DNA of 64,000 bases from Vanessa cardui. Lineage: Eukaryota; Arthropoda; Insecta; Lepidoptera; Nymphalidae. The translations under genes and the position numbers were made by a program. Location of the stretch: the NCBI RefSeq assembly GCF_905220365.1, contig NC_061153.1, positions 9,754,001 through 9,818,000 on the forward strand, read 5' to 3'. The notes under the pieces are model-generated. The model was given only the letters and a program-made list of their open reading frames with translations. It was not told where the DNA came from and ran no database searches. The stretch's first letter is position 1; each line of letters begins with the position of its first letter. Shown here in pieces: positions 20,259 to 30,936 of this stretch.

Positions 20259-20558
20259 GTCGGCGCGAAGCCACCAATTTAAGAAAAACACGTGTCCAGA
20301 AATGATTATTTTAATAATTTAAAACTGTTTCATTGTTGAATGAATACTTTTTAGTGAATTTTGAAATGTTAAAGTACTCTGAAATATTTTAATGTTTGTA
20401 AACAGTTGTTATGTTGAGTGAATAAGTCTACCCACCTATTTTTGTTATAAAAGATCAAGCACCCTCCGGTATCGACAGACTTGGTCGAGCCGTCGGAGCG
20501 ATCGGACCGTCTCATATTGGAATAAATCAGAGAGGATTAATTCCTGAGTTTTATTTCA
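20259..20558 (+). repeat. Possible solo LTR
   Basis: The block opens TGTCGGCGCG and closes TTATTTCA, about 300 bp. It contains a TATAAAAG box at 20446-20453 and an AATAAA at 20521-20526, in the right order and spacing for a U3-R-U5 LTR. No target duplication or adjoining internal retrotransposon sequence was found, so another origin is possible. Confidence 0.4.
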
Positions 20559-20598
20559 TACCACCGAAGATGGTTAAAGATCGAAACTCTGCCACTCG

Positions 20599-20621
20599 TG
20601 ACGTCAGCTGTGCTGACGTCA
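20599..20621. promoter_or_regulatory. Interrupted palindrome with two CRE-like sites
   Basis: TGACGTCAGC, a TGT spacer, then GCTGACGTCA form a perfect 10-bp inverted repeat. Each half holds the TGACGTCA octamer bound by CREB/ATF-type factors in animals. Whether it acts as an enhancer is unknown; it may belong to the neighbouring LTR-like repeat. Confidence 0.45.
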
Positions 20622-20848
20622 TGTTTTTTAAAAACGCGCTCGGACATGCTGCTCCGTTATATATGACTTGTACAAAATATAAAGCGAATAAAAAATACTG
20701 TATACCGTTTACAAATCATATAGGAAATAAAAACTACGGTTGCAAAATCAGATAAGAACAACTATAAAATAATAGGTTGGGGAAAAAGTTTCTTCGTATT
20801 TTATATGAAAATTCAAGAAGTTTTTTTTTATAGTTTATTTACATTTGA

Positions 20849-21100
20849 CTAAAGTATGTAGGTGCCATTTTGTTCCATAACTTTTTGCCATCTTGTTGGT
20901 AGTGACATGATCCCATTGCTGTAAAAATTTTGGGGCTTCTGATCGAAAAACTGCGACAAGTGGTTTTGGCAGTCCTCTCGTGATGTTAACCTGACACTGC
21001 CTAAGGAATTCTGCAGAGACCGAAACAGATGAAAATCTGAAGGTGCAAGGTCAGGGCTATACGGCGGATGCATTAATACCTCCCAGCCAACTCTCGTAAT
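20849..21100 (-). pseudogene. mariner transposase, C-terminal part
   Basis: The motif MHPPYSPDLAPSDFHLF carries the third catalytic aspartate of the D,D34D triad, followed by FRSLQNSL and a C-terminal helix-rich tail ending NGTYIL. Just upstream (in gene direction) one G is missing in the stretch that should read LGWEVLM, a frameshift. This block joins the N-terminal block across the LINE insertion. Confidence 0.88.
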
Positions 21101-21962
21101 CTAGTGTTCGACCAGTCACGAGAAAGAACGTTAAAAAACCGTAATATGTATAATTCTGTATAGTGATTCTTTCATCCCATGGTGTAGATTCTTGCTTAAT
21201 TGAAGTAACACAGACTTTTGTTTTAATTGCATTTCACTGTTTTAATTGCATTTCATTGCAGTTAATAAAAGTTTGCAGTTATTCCTATCGTCGTATTACA
21301 CACTGTCATTTTACTAAATCTGTACACATAACAAGGTATAAATGTTCACTTATTATTTCACAATTCTTTTTATTATTATTTTTTTTTTTTAATACACCCG
21401 CAATGTCCTTTATTTTAATTTTGTAACAAAAGTATTTTGATATTTGATGCGAAATTTGTTATTAACTTGTCAGCTGTCACGTTTGTTGTGACAACTTCTG
21501 ATTTTATTGATATGGACGCCACTCTTTTGGTACAGATGTTAGATATAGATATGTATTAATTTATTTATTTTTCCTTTTTTTTATTAGATAAATATCTATT
21601 ATTTTGTAAAATATTTTATTAATAATTATAAAATTTGTGTATATTATACTTTTAGTGATTTATTTTAGTTAATTTTTTTTTTACTATACCATGGGATTAA
21701 TGTCATTAGTTTAGATTTTTTTATTTCATTTCTTTTATGATGTAAAATAACTTTGTAGTTGTTTTGTGTGCTTTGATTTTTTTTATTATATAAAGTGTTT
21801 TTTTTTAGCCAGCAGGATGTGCAACTAAGAGCATACAGGTCCAATTTTATCTATTTTTGAATATTTTGACATATTTATTTCTTTTTATATAATATTTACA
21901 CATTATATATTATTTTATTACATATATTTATATATTATTTTATTAGATATATTTATATAATT

Positions 21963-24884
21963 ATGAGCTCCAGTGATGATTCGTTCCATTCAGCCACGAG
22001 TGATATTTCTTTCTGTTCCATAGATAATGATGGTCTAACTTTAGGTGAACATCTAATGAATGATTTATCGCCTTATTCTCATAATTTTAACATCTGTCAT
22101 ATCAATGCACAAAGTGTACCGAGTCATTTTTCGGATATACACGACACTTTTAATTTAAAGAATTTGCACGCTCTCTTAATATCTGAGACGTGGTTAAAGC
22201 CTTCCTTACAGTCGTCTTCTTTTTGTATTCCTGGTTTTATACTTATAAGGAATGACCGCATCGGTAAACGTGGTGGTGGAGTGGCAATTTATTTAAAAAG
22301 TAGCATACCTTTTAAGGTAATTGATCAATCTCCCTCCACTTACAGCTCAGCAGCCGAATACTTATTTATTGAAATTAACTTAGGTATCAAAATAGCTGTC
22401 GGTGTGATTTACTGCCCACCTAATATCGATTACTTTAATCAACTAGAGCTTATATTTGAGAATATTATTTTTAACTACACTCATGTCATATTCATGGGTG
22501 ACTTAAATACTTGTATGCTGAAAAGTGATTATCGGTCACATAAATTAAGCACTATTTTTAATTCTTTAAATATTAATTGTTTGCCATTACAACCCACTCA
22601 TCGCACTAATACTTCTGATACCTTACTCGATTTAATCATTGTATCTGAAGCGAACCTTATTGCTAAATATGGACAGTACTCTGCTCCAGCATTCTCTCTC
22701 CATGATTTAATTTTTGCTTCCTACAGGATCAAAGTACCGAAGCTTAAGAAAAAGACCTTAAAGCTCAGAAACTACTCTGGAATTGATTTGGATAAGCTTC
22801 GGTATGACGCCTCAATTATTGACTGGACCGCTTTATTGAATATGGAGACGGTGGATGAAAAGGTCGAGTGCTTGCGTAGTGAAATTTTAAATTTATTTGA
22901 TCGACATGCTCCGATACGTGATGTTAAACTTAATCACAGAGGGTGTCCGTGGTTCAATGACGAACTTCGCAGAGCGAGGGTAAAACGAGATCGGGCTTTT
23001 CGCAAATACAAAAAAGACCGAACGGAGACGAATTGGACAATTTATAAGGCTGCAAGGAATCGATGCAACAAGATGTGTAGGAATCAAAAACGCCAATATA
23101 TCTTTGATCAATTTGCTAATTCTCCTTCTTCATCCAGTACCTATAATTTTTTAAAAACCATTGGAATCGGCAAACCCTCTCATACCGATACCAGCTATAA
23201 TATTAATTTGAACAATTTAAACATATACTTTGCTTCATCAGAAGTACTTGACGTTCAAACTAAATTTTCGACTTTGAGTGAAATAAATAGTTTGCCAAAA
23301 CATCCTTATCCTTTTAATTTTTCTTCTGTTGGCGGAGCTGAAATTAAAAAATGTATACTGTCGTTCTCCTCTAAGGCCATAGGTTGCGATGACATAAGTT
23401 GTATCATGATATCTCATCTATTAGACTCTCTCCTTTATATAATTTCCCATATTATTAATTTTTCTCTATCAACAAACACCTTTCCGGACTTGTGGCGTAA
23501 GGCATTTGTTCTCCCACTTCCTAAAATATCAAATCCCTCTCTGCCTAAGCATTATCGTCCAATTTCAATCTTACCTTTCCTGTCCAAAGTACTGGAGTCC
23601 ATTGTTTACCAGCAATTATCACAGTTCCTCTCATCTTACAACTTATTGAATCCGTTACAATCGGGCTTTAGAACGGGGCACAGTACTACTACGGCGTTGC
23701 TAAAAGTAACTGAGGATATAAGAGAAGCAATGGAAAATAAGCGCGTCACAGTTCTTGTCCTCATTGATTTTAGTAATGCTTTTAATGCTGTGGACCATGA
23801 CTTGCTTCTTGCTTTTCTGGCTCAGGTAAATGTTTCAGACTCCGCTATGCAATGGTTCTCATCTTATCTTCGAGGGCGCCAGCAGGCAATCCGCATAGGT
23901 CAGGATTATTCTGACTGGTGCTGCTTGAATGCAGGCGTTCCTCAAGGCGGTATACTTTCTCCTCTGCTTTTCTCTTTGTTTATAAACTCCGTTACTTCCT
24001 GTATCTCGTCAAGCTACCATCTTTATGCAGATGACTTGCAGCTTTATAGACACGCTACGTCTGATTGTTTGTCTGATGCTATTGCTGCGCTTAATACGGA
24101 CCTATCACAGATATCTCTGTGGTCTGCTCGCTATGGTATCTCGGTGAATCCGGCAAAGTGTCAGGCTATAATCATTGGTAGTCGTAAACAGCACGCAAAA
24201 ATTGACACTTCGAATTATAAACTATTTTACAATAATTGTTTAATTCCGTTTTCCGATACCGTTAAAGATCTTGGAGTGATTTTGGATAAACACTTAAGCT
24301 GGTCTGACCAGGTGGGGGAGGTGTCGCGAAAGTTTTACTGTACAATGCATAATATGATGCGCTTAAAACATATGTTACCAACTAAAACGAAAATACAACT
24401 TGTCAATAAACTGTTACTACCAATAATTGACTATGGTGACATATGTTATCTGGATGCAAATGAAGATCTAGTAAATAAACTCGAGCGACTCCTTAATACT
24501 GCCATTCGATTTGTATTTAATTTGCGGAAGTATGATCACGTTTCTTCCTACCGCTCGCAATTAAATTGGCTCTCGATACGTGATCGTAGGTCATCCAGAA
24601 TTCTTTGCACGCTATACTCAATTCTGAATGATCCAAATTATCCCCAGTATTTGGTATCCAAATTCGTGCTAAGGGCTGACGCACATGACAGATCGCTTCG
24701 CTCCACGGAAAACCTGTTGTTGTCATTTCCACCGCACCATTCCGGCTTTATGTCGAAGTCGTTTACTGTGACTGCTATTCGTTTATGGAACAGCTTACCA
24801 GAAAAAATTAGGAAATCTCCTTCGCGAATCACTTTTAAAATTGCTCTGAAAAAATACTACCTAAATCAAAGCAATAATGGTTGA
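21963..24884 (+). CDS. LINE endonuclease-reverse transcriptase, intact 973-codon ORF
   Basis: After an acidic Ser-rich start come the endonuclease motifs FNICHINAQSVPSHFSD, LISETWLKPS, IRNDRIGKRGGGVAIY, MGDLNTCML and, at the final site, SLHDL where most APE-type LINEs have SDH. RT motifs are GCDDIS, YRPISILPFLSKVLES, LVLIDFSNAFNAVDHD, NAGVPQGGILSPLLFS and the catalytic YADD at residues 688-691. The C-terminal domain has NLRKYDHVSSYRSQLNWL and RLWNSLPEKIR. No stop or frameshift interrupts it. The RT is complete; endonuclease competence depends on whether the missing SDH aspartate matters in this family. Confidence 0.93.
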   Translation: MSSSDDSFHSATSDISFCSIDNDGLTLGEHLMNDLSPYSHNFNICHINAQSVPSHFSDIHDTFNLKNLHALLISETWLKPSLQSSSFCIPGFILIRNDRIGKRGGGVAIYLKSSIPFKVIDQSPSTYSSAAEYLFIEINLGIKIAVGVIYCPPNIDYFNQLELIFENIIFNYTHVIFMGDLNTCMLKSDYRSHKLSTIFNSLNINCLPLQPTHRTNTSDTLLDLIIVSEANLIAKYGQYSAPAFSLHDLIFASYRIKVPKLKKKTLKLRNYSGIDLDKLRYDASIIDWTALLNMETVDEKVECLRSEILNLFDRHAPIRDVKLNHRGCPWFNDELRRARVKRDRAFRKYKKDRTETNWTIYKAARNRCNKMCRNQKRQYIFDQFANSPSSSSTYNFLKTIGIGKPSHTDTSYNINLNNLNIYFASSEVLDVQTKFSTLSEINSLPKHPYPFNFSSVGGAEIKKCILSFSSKAIGCDDISCIMISHLLDSLLYIISHIINFSLSTNTFPDLWRKAFVLPLPKISNPSLPKHYRPISILPFLSKVLESIVYQQLSQFLSSYNLLNPLQSGFRTGHSTTTALLKVTEDIREAMENKRVTVLVLIDFSNAFNAVDHDLLLAFLAQVNVSDSAMQWFSSYLRGRQQAIRIGQDYSDWCCLNAGVPQGGILSPLLFSLFINSVTSCISSSYHLYADDLQLYRHATSDCLSDAIAALNTDLSQISLWSARYGISVNPAKCQAIIIGSRKQHAKIDTSNYKLFYNNCLIPFSDTVKDLGVILDKHLSWSDQVGEVSRKFYCTMHNMMRLKHMLPTKTKIQLVNKLLLPIIDYGDICYLDANEDLVNKLERLLNTAIRFVFNLRKYDHVSSYRSQLNWLSIRDRRSSRILCTLYSILNDPNYPQYLVSKFVLRADAHDRSLRSTENLLLSFPPHHSGFMSKSFTVTAIRLWNSLPEKIRKSPSRITFKIALKKYYLNQSNNG

Positions 24885-24915
24885 TTTTTGGAATCTTCAT
24901 TATATGTATGTACTC

Positions 24916-25082
24916 ATATTATATTATATTATATTATATTATATTATATTATATTATATTATATTATATTATATTATATTATATTATATTATATTATATT
25001 ATATTATATTATATTATATTATATTATATTATATTATATTATATTATATTATATTATATTATATTATATTATATTATATTAT
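24916..25082 (+). repeat. ATATT pentanucleotide microsatellite in the LINE 3' UTR
   Basis: About 33 perfect copies of ATATT. The period of five makes all three forward frames open, so several small apparent ORFs there are artefacts. Confidence 0.95.
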
Positions 25083-25176
25083 CGTTTAATTTTTTAAGGC
25101 TATCTTATGTTTTTTTAATCGTTTTTTGTACACCTATATCATTCTTTCTTGTACATCCTAAGGTTGGCTGGTAGAG

Positions 25177-25190
25177 AATGCAGTAGCATT
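25177..25190 (+). other. 3' UTR hairpin of the LINE
   Basis: AATGC and GCATT pair around an AGTA loop, between AGGTTGGCTGGTAGAG and AAGCCCGCCT. The flanks match the other two copies while the stem sequence differs on both sides. Confidence 0.72.
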
Positions 25191-25261
25191 AAGCCCGCCT
25201 TTTGTTAATACTTTTGTATTGTACAATAAAGCATTAAAATAAATAAAAAAATAAATAATTT

Positions 25262-26043
25262 TTGTTGAGTGGCCTAAAGATGTGTGAGGTCTAGCGTTGT
25301 CATGGTGAAAAACCACACCCCTTCTGTTGATCAATTCTGGCCGCTTTCTCTCAATTTCTTGCTTCAATCTCATCAATTGTTCGCAATACAGTTCTGAATC
25401 GATGGTCCTGCCGGGCGGTAACAGCTCATAATGAATGATGCCCTTCCAATCCCACCATACACACAGCATTACCTTATTGCGAGTTAATCCGGGTTTTGCC
25501 ACAGTCTGTGAAGCTTGACCGGCCTTTAACCACGATCTTTTTCGCACGTTCTTGTCGTATGTGATCCACTTTTCATCACCAGTTATCAACTTCTTCAAAA
25601 ATGGTTCGGTTTCATTACGTCGTAATAAAGAATCACAAATGAGTACATGGTTCATTAGGTTTCTTCCAGTGAGTTCATGAGGCACCCATATATCGAGCTT
25701 TTTTGTGCCATACCCATATACCCAGCTTTATTCAAATGAGTCAAAATCGTTTTGTGGTCAATTGCCAGTTCTTCAGCTACATCGTAACTACTAATATGCC
25801 GATCTTGCTCCACTTTTTCAAAAATGGCATCAATTTTGTCCGTAACAGGGCGACCAGAGCGAGATGCATCTTTGATATCAAAATTTCCGGCTTGAAAACG
25901 CTTAAACCAAACTTGCGCTACTCTCACAGATACTGCATTAGGTCCATAAACATCACAAATTTTTTTCGCGACTTGAGTTGCATTTTTACCTTTTTATAGT
26001 AAAATTTTAAAATGTATCGAATTTCTTCTTTAGATTCACTCAT
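25262..26043 (-). pseudogene. mariner transposase, N-terminal and central part
   Basis: The gene starts at 26043 (MSESKEEIRYILKFYY). A helix-turn-helix region follows with VWFKRFQAGNFDIKDA, SGRPVT and ELAIDHKTILTHLNKAGY. The catalytic core gives ITGDEKWITYDN-like (ITGDEKWITYDKNVRKRSW) with the first aspartate and VVFHHDNARPHTSL with the second. One A is missing near 25990 and another indel lies near 25690, so the frame is broken at least twice before the LINE insertion. Confidence 0.88.
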
Positions 26044-26250
26044 TTTAACAACAACAAAAACAAATGAAAATCACACAAATTCCTAATTTGAATTTGGAAG
26101 TGCCTTCTTTAAAATTAAAACTTTTTAATAATACCAAAACCAGCCAGATACAAATGGTATAGCCAAAGAGATTTTATTACAAGTTCATACATACTATATG
26201 CGAAAAGACTTTTTCCCCAACCTAATACAAACTTGAGTAAAAATAAACAA

Positions 26251-27021
26251 CTACTTTTTTACCATTCTCTTAGCTCGTAAAAGTGGGGTCTTGTTATCTG
26301 ACGTCTTACTAGTGGCTGCAGCGCGTAGCACGGCAGATTTTGATTTTGATAAAGTGTCAATCTTCTCAAAATCTATCATTCTTTCGATCTTATGACGCGA
26401 ACCGTCCGGAGCAATAACGTGTATAACTCCATCGCGCGTCCAGCACTTGTCCACTCCAAAATGCCGTCTCGTCGCTACAAATAAGTCATGTCGGGCTTTG
26501 GTCAAGAACTCGGACACTTTCACACCGGTACCCTTGAACTTTGTTTTTGCGAACCAGACCTTACTACGCACGGAGACATCCGAAAACTTAACCACAATAG
26601 GACAAGGTTTTTTCTCCGTTTTACGACCCAATCGATAGGATCTTTTGATGCAGGTCGTAGAGAACTGGTCGATATGAAGATGTTCAACGACAAGACTGGT
26701 CACCCGCGCCGAAGTATCTTCCGACTTCTCTTCAGGCACACCGTGGAGCAGCAACATCTTCCTACGGGAACGCATTTCAAGTCGGTCGAATTCACATGTA
26801 AATAATTCCACCTGACGTTGGAGAGAATTCAAAGCCGTGATGACGAAGGTTTTAAAAGCGGCAAATTCTGTAGCGAGAGAAGAGGCAGTGACTGGAGAAT
26901 TAGTTTTTTGAAGATCTTGCTGGAAGTCCTTCATCGTCGTATTGAATTGTTCAGCCATTGAAGCCAATATCTCCTTAATCGACTCCATTGAGGTTACTTC
27001 ACTTGTGATCAAAAGATTCAA
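26251..27021 (-). CDS. LINE ORF1-like protein (coiled coil plus RRM-like domain)
   Basis: The frame has 256 codons; the Met at codon 12 (MESIKEILASMAEQF) is the likelier start. An N-terminal helical region is followed by LEMRSRRKMLLLHGVPEE, CIKRSYRLGRKTEKKPCP and VVKFSDVSVRSKVWFAK, a pattern found in ORF1 proteins of L1-like and related LINEs. The end is very basic (LLRAKRMVKK). ORF1 proteins bind element RNA and form particles. The matching ORF2 would lie to the left, but mariner DNA begins 29 bp away, so this is an isolated ORF1. Confidence 0.65.
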   Translation of the reverse strand: MNLLITSEVTSMESIKEILASMAEQFNTTMKDFQQDLQKTNSPVTASSLATEFAAFKTFVITALNSLQRQVELFTCEFDRLEMRSRRKMLLLHGVPEEKSEDTSARVTSLVVEHLHIDQFSTTCIKRSYRLGRKTEKKPCPIVVKFSDVSVRSKVWFAKTKFKGTGVKVSEFLTKARHDLFVATRRHFGVDKCWTRDGVIHVIAPDGSRHKIERMIDFEKIDTLSKSKSAVLRAAATSKTSDNKTPLLRAKRMVKK

Positions 27022-27299
27022 AACACTGTTCGATGGCTTTTGCGACGCAAATTAGCACAGGATAATATTAGCTGGGCGATATCGTGAACTATCAGTACAT
27101 ATTTTTTACTATTTGCGTATTATATCCAATTTAATTAAATAAAAACTAAAATTTTAAAACAGAGATGTTGTGTACTCAATGCCTACCCGCAAAAAAAAAA
27201 TAGTAAAGTTAAAGTATTTGCTTTATTGCAGAAAATTTTTTTGAATATTATGGATTTGGTTTTGTCAAAGTATTTTTACTCTACGACTAGTTTTTATTT

Positions 27300-29060
27300 C
27301 TAAATTCTTAATATCTGTCTGAGACCATTTGATTATCCCGAAGGAGTAAGTCAGGAACGGAATAGCAAAAGTAGTTATTGCTTTTATGAGATTTCGCGAA
27401 TAAAGCTGTTTTTTGCACAGCTGGTTTACTCTTTTGATGTACTCAGTGGTAAGATCTTGTTTTAATTTGAGTGATTAATATCCTTAGCTTGAAGTATACC
27501 CAAATATTTATAACTATCCCCCCCCCCCCTTCTAACATCTCGGATTTATTTATTTCCTCACTTATTTCATAATTTTTCTCAGTTAATTTTCCTTTCTTTA
27601 TAGTTAAAGTTCTGCATCAAATTAACATCCAAAATAATTAATATACGCGATTAAAATCCGTTATAACTAGTTTTATTTGTAGTTTTAAATGTTCTGCATT
27701 TATCTAAGCCAAAATTCATATTTATATCGTTACTAAATTGCGCTGTAATTTTTATCATTTCTTTCACAGATTTATTAAATAGTTTTATGTCATCCATGTA
27801 CCGAGAAACCGCTATGTCACGTGTTAATTGGTATCCAAATTTAGAATCTGATAGTATTCTAGATAGAGGATTTAGGGCGAGGCAAAACCACAAAGGACTG
27901 AGAGAGTGTCCCTGGAAGATGCCATTTCTAATATGGATTTCGTCACAACAGATTTTAGATGTTTTTGTTGTTAAAGTTATTGTGGTTCTCCAATTAGACA
28001 TGACCTCTTTCAAAAATATAATAATATTAGGATGAATCTTATATGTTTGTAAAATTTGAACTAACCATGAATGTGGGACACTATCAAAAACTTTTTTGAA
28101 ATCTATGTATGTGACATACAAATTTCTGTTAAATTTATTTGAATTTTTTAGTATAGTTGAATCTATAATTAATTGCTCTTTACATCCTCTGTGGTTTCGC
28201 CTGCATCCCTTTTGTTCCTCTGACATTACATTATGTGCTTCCAGGTGTGAGACTATCTTATTGGTAATGCAGGATGTGATTATTTTATATATTGTTGGTA
28301 ATCATGTTATGGGACGGTACTGTGCTGGATCGTGGGTGTTTTGGTTTTTTAGTAGCATGTAGGTCAAGCCGGTTGTTATAAAATTTGGGAGTGGAGTTCT
28401 ACAGTTAATTAGGTCTGAAATTATTTTTGTTAGAATACCATGTAATGACGTAAACTTTTTATAACAGAAATTATGTATCTGGTCTATTCCAGCAGCTTTA
28501 CAATTTTTCGTTTTCTTACAAACTTTCTTTAACTTCAGTTAAATCATCTAATTTTAATTCTATAAATTCCATCTGTTCCATATAACCCTACTTCTGATTC
28601 TCTTCTTTAATCAATTTTGCCTGTAAATTGTGGTCACTCCTTTTTTCCCAAATCCCTGCCCAGTAGTTTTTAAGTTCATCTTTATTTGGTATTTGTTCTT
28701 CATTGTTTGTATTATTCGAGGTACAACTATTCAATGACCTGTAAAAAGCTTTTTCGATGATACAATATAATTTATTATCTTGTTTTCTATTAAGTGCTTT
28801 CCTGTATCTTGCAAGTCTATGTGATTTTAAAGATTTTCTGTTTAAGAGCGTCGATATATTCTTCTGGTTTCTTGTTTTCTCGTTCGTGGATAGTGTGCAA
28901 TTTGGTATTTTTAAAAATTATCTCTACTTTTTCTACTACTTTTTTAGGTCTGCTCTAAGCTTTTTTATATCGTTTTCTTAACTATGTTCCCATGCTGGCT
29001 TATGGCTCTTTTTCTTCTGTATGCTTGAATCTTCTATATTTCCTGACTTAATTTTATAGC
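27300..29060 (-). pseudogene. Second R4/Dong-type LINE relic
   Basis: The longest clean piece (28226-27651) reads EEQKGCRRNHRGCKEQLIID, YIDFKKVFDSVPHSWL, GIFQGHSLSPLWFCLAL and YMDDIKLF, so the catalytic aspartates are kept here. To the right, in broken frames, come the N-terminal blocks seen in the 5-8 kb copy (KPAWEH, KNYWAGIWEKRSDHN, QYRPITCLPTIYKI). To the left are pieces such as AIPFLTYSFGIIKWSQ. The C-terminal endonuclease is missing, so the relic is truncated at about 27300. A short C-run at 27520-27529 follows. Confidence 0.78.
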
Positions 29061-29139
29061 CAAGTTTTGTTATTATTACTAAAGCTAAACAATATATTCA
29101 TGTAAGTAACTGCAGCAGGTCTGTACATAATTAATCTAG

Positions 29140-30280
29140 TATATAATTGTATGTGGGGACTTTAACGTCGACTTACTAAACTACGTTAAGTGTTCGGTTG
29201 GTCGCCTTGTTTATGTCGTTTAATTTAACCCATAGAGTTAATGAACCGACGCGAATAACCAACGATACTTCTACGTGTGTTAAAAATGTGTTTTGTGACT
29301 GTGAAATATATGAAGTATCAATTAAATAATTTAACTTCTGACCATTATGGTCAGAAGTTTTCATTAAAACACAAAGAAATAAATAAATTTTAAAGATATT
29401 GTGGCGTATGAATTGTCTGATTTAGATCTTACGACACAGGATCCAAATGAGCTTTATAATTCATTTTTTGAAGTAATATTAAAAGAATTTAACAATATAT
29501 TTAAAATGAAATCATGTTATAGTAACAAAAAATTAAAGTTTAGTGACTGGGCTACTGTTGGTATATATAAAAGTAGAAATAAATTATACGACTTATGTGA
29601 TATGAGGCGGTGGAATCGAAGCGTTGCCTTTCTAGAATTCATAGTCAATAAATAATCCAAAATTTTTAAAACAATATGCATTTCTGCTAAGTCTTTATAC
29701 TTAAAGAAAAAAATTTGAATTCTGATAATAGAATTAAAGCCACATGGGATGTTATTAGTAGTATTAGTGGAGAACCCAAAAAGGAAATGATACCAATCTA
29801 ATAAAATAACATCTCATTTAAAATCATCAACATTAGACGCAGCTAGATTATTAAATAAAAATGTTTCTAAATGCGTTATTGATTTTTCATTTCAAACAGT
29901 TTCTGCAATAGATGTTATAAAAGTATTTAAAGCCGTAAATATTAAAAAAACTAACGACATATGGGGTATTTCGATAAAATTTATTAATAACATCATATAC
30001 GATATTGCTCCGTATATAGCAATAATTTTTAACAAGAGTTTGGACACGGCTTTATTTCCTAACTTCTTTATAAGCTCAAATATTACGGTGTTAATGGTAA
30101 AGCTCTTGATCTCATTGCTTCACACTTAAGTCAAATAATCCAGTAAGTTTTCATTAATGGAATAAAGTCTTCTGGATTTACGTTAAAAATGGGAGTTCCA
30201 CAAGGTTTAATTTTGGGTCCCTTTCTGTTCCTAGTATATATATAAATGATCTTCCTTTCTATGTTAAAGGTATTTGTGAT
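29140..30280 (+). pseudogene. Plus-strand LINE relic, first part (endonuclease to early RT)
   Basis: Coding traces occur in several frames: CGDFNVDLLNY at about 29154, EPTRITNDTST, a 29401-29655 open piece with KLKFSDWATVGIYKSRNKLYD, then NDIWGISIKFINNIIY and GVPQGLILGPFLFLVYI. Stops and indels are frequent. The match stops at 30280, exactly before an A-rich tail, and resumes at 33225 on the same strand with the next RT motif. A minus-strand LINE separates the two halves. Confidence 0.72.
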
Positions 30281-30496
30281 TTAAAAAAAAAATTAAAAAA
30301 ATATATTTATTTATTGATTCTCAAATTTCTGTTACAATCATAAGGCAGAGACCTTCTTTTAAGTTTAAAACCTGTGTCAGTAGGTCGCTCGCTCGCTCGC
30401 TCTTCCCTTAAACATACAATATTAATTATAAAAATTCAAATTAATAAGATAACAATAAAATAAAATAGAAAAAAGAACATGCAAAAAATGCGGAGT

Positions 30497-30553
30497 GTAA
30501 GTGTGTGTGCATGCGTGTATGTGTGTGTGTGTGTGTGAGTGTGTGTGTCTGTC
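30497..30553. repeat. GT-rich microsatellite
   Basis: An imperfect GTGT tract. A short run of four CGCT units lies at about 30383-30399. Both sit in the 3' region of the nested LINE. Confidence 0.85.
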
Positions 30554-30936
30554 AGTATGTCTACTTTTTTAGAATCAAAAGAGCTTCTGTGTGATCATAT
30601 GTTAAATTTAGTAACCATGAAAAAAGTTAGTTTTTACAATCATATATTTTTAATGGATAAATATCAAAAATATTGTTAATCCTGTTATATATAACACTTG
30701 ATTGTTTATTATATTGATTGGAAGCAAACACAGTTTTAGTTACAACAGTGGGGACAATAAAGCGGGTTTTCTGCGAAATGTAGTTTTTTATGACGTTTAA
30801 GAATGGCATGGAGAATATATAATTGCCTTACTGTTAAAACGTTACTAATTTTATATATAAAAGGTTTGTGGGGTATCTATAAGACTTAAAGTGCATTAGA
30901 TAGCGCTGAGCTCTTTCTGCTTCCAAGAATGTGGTT

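Larger units (their letters stand above)
21101..25255 (+). mobile_element. CR1/Jockey-like LINE, apparently full length
   Basis: A leader of about 860 bp, one intact ORF, a 3' UTR with a long ATATT microsatellite, a conserved hairpin, an AATAAA at 25225 and a tail of AAAT/AAAAT repeats are all present. The element interrupts the mariner transposase. TAAT occurs at 21097-21100 and again at 25256-25259 and may be the target duplication, though the tail makes this ambiguous. The leader length equals that of the copy at 37158-41342, which supports the 5' end given. Confidence 0.87.
20775..26222 (-). mobile_element. mariner transposon split by a LINE
   Basis: The left end reads GGTTGGGGAAAAAGTTTCTTCG after a TA (20773-20774). 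The right end is its reverse complement with few changes, followed by TA (26223-26224). TA duplication and this terminal repeat are typical of mariner. Transposase lies on the minus strand in two blocks (26043-25262 and 21100-20849), with a complete LINE inserted between the second and third catalytic aspartates. Removing the LINE leaves about 1.3 kb, the normal mariner size. Confidence 0.9.

Noticed and set aside
24877..25174. Three overlapping small ORFs rich in Ile, Leu and Tyr
   Set aside because: They are translations of the ATATT microsatellite; a period of five leaves every forward frame open.
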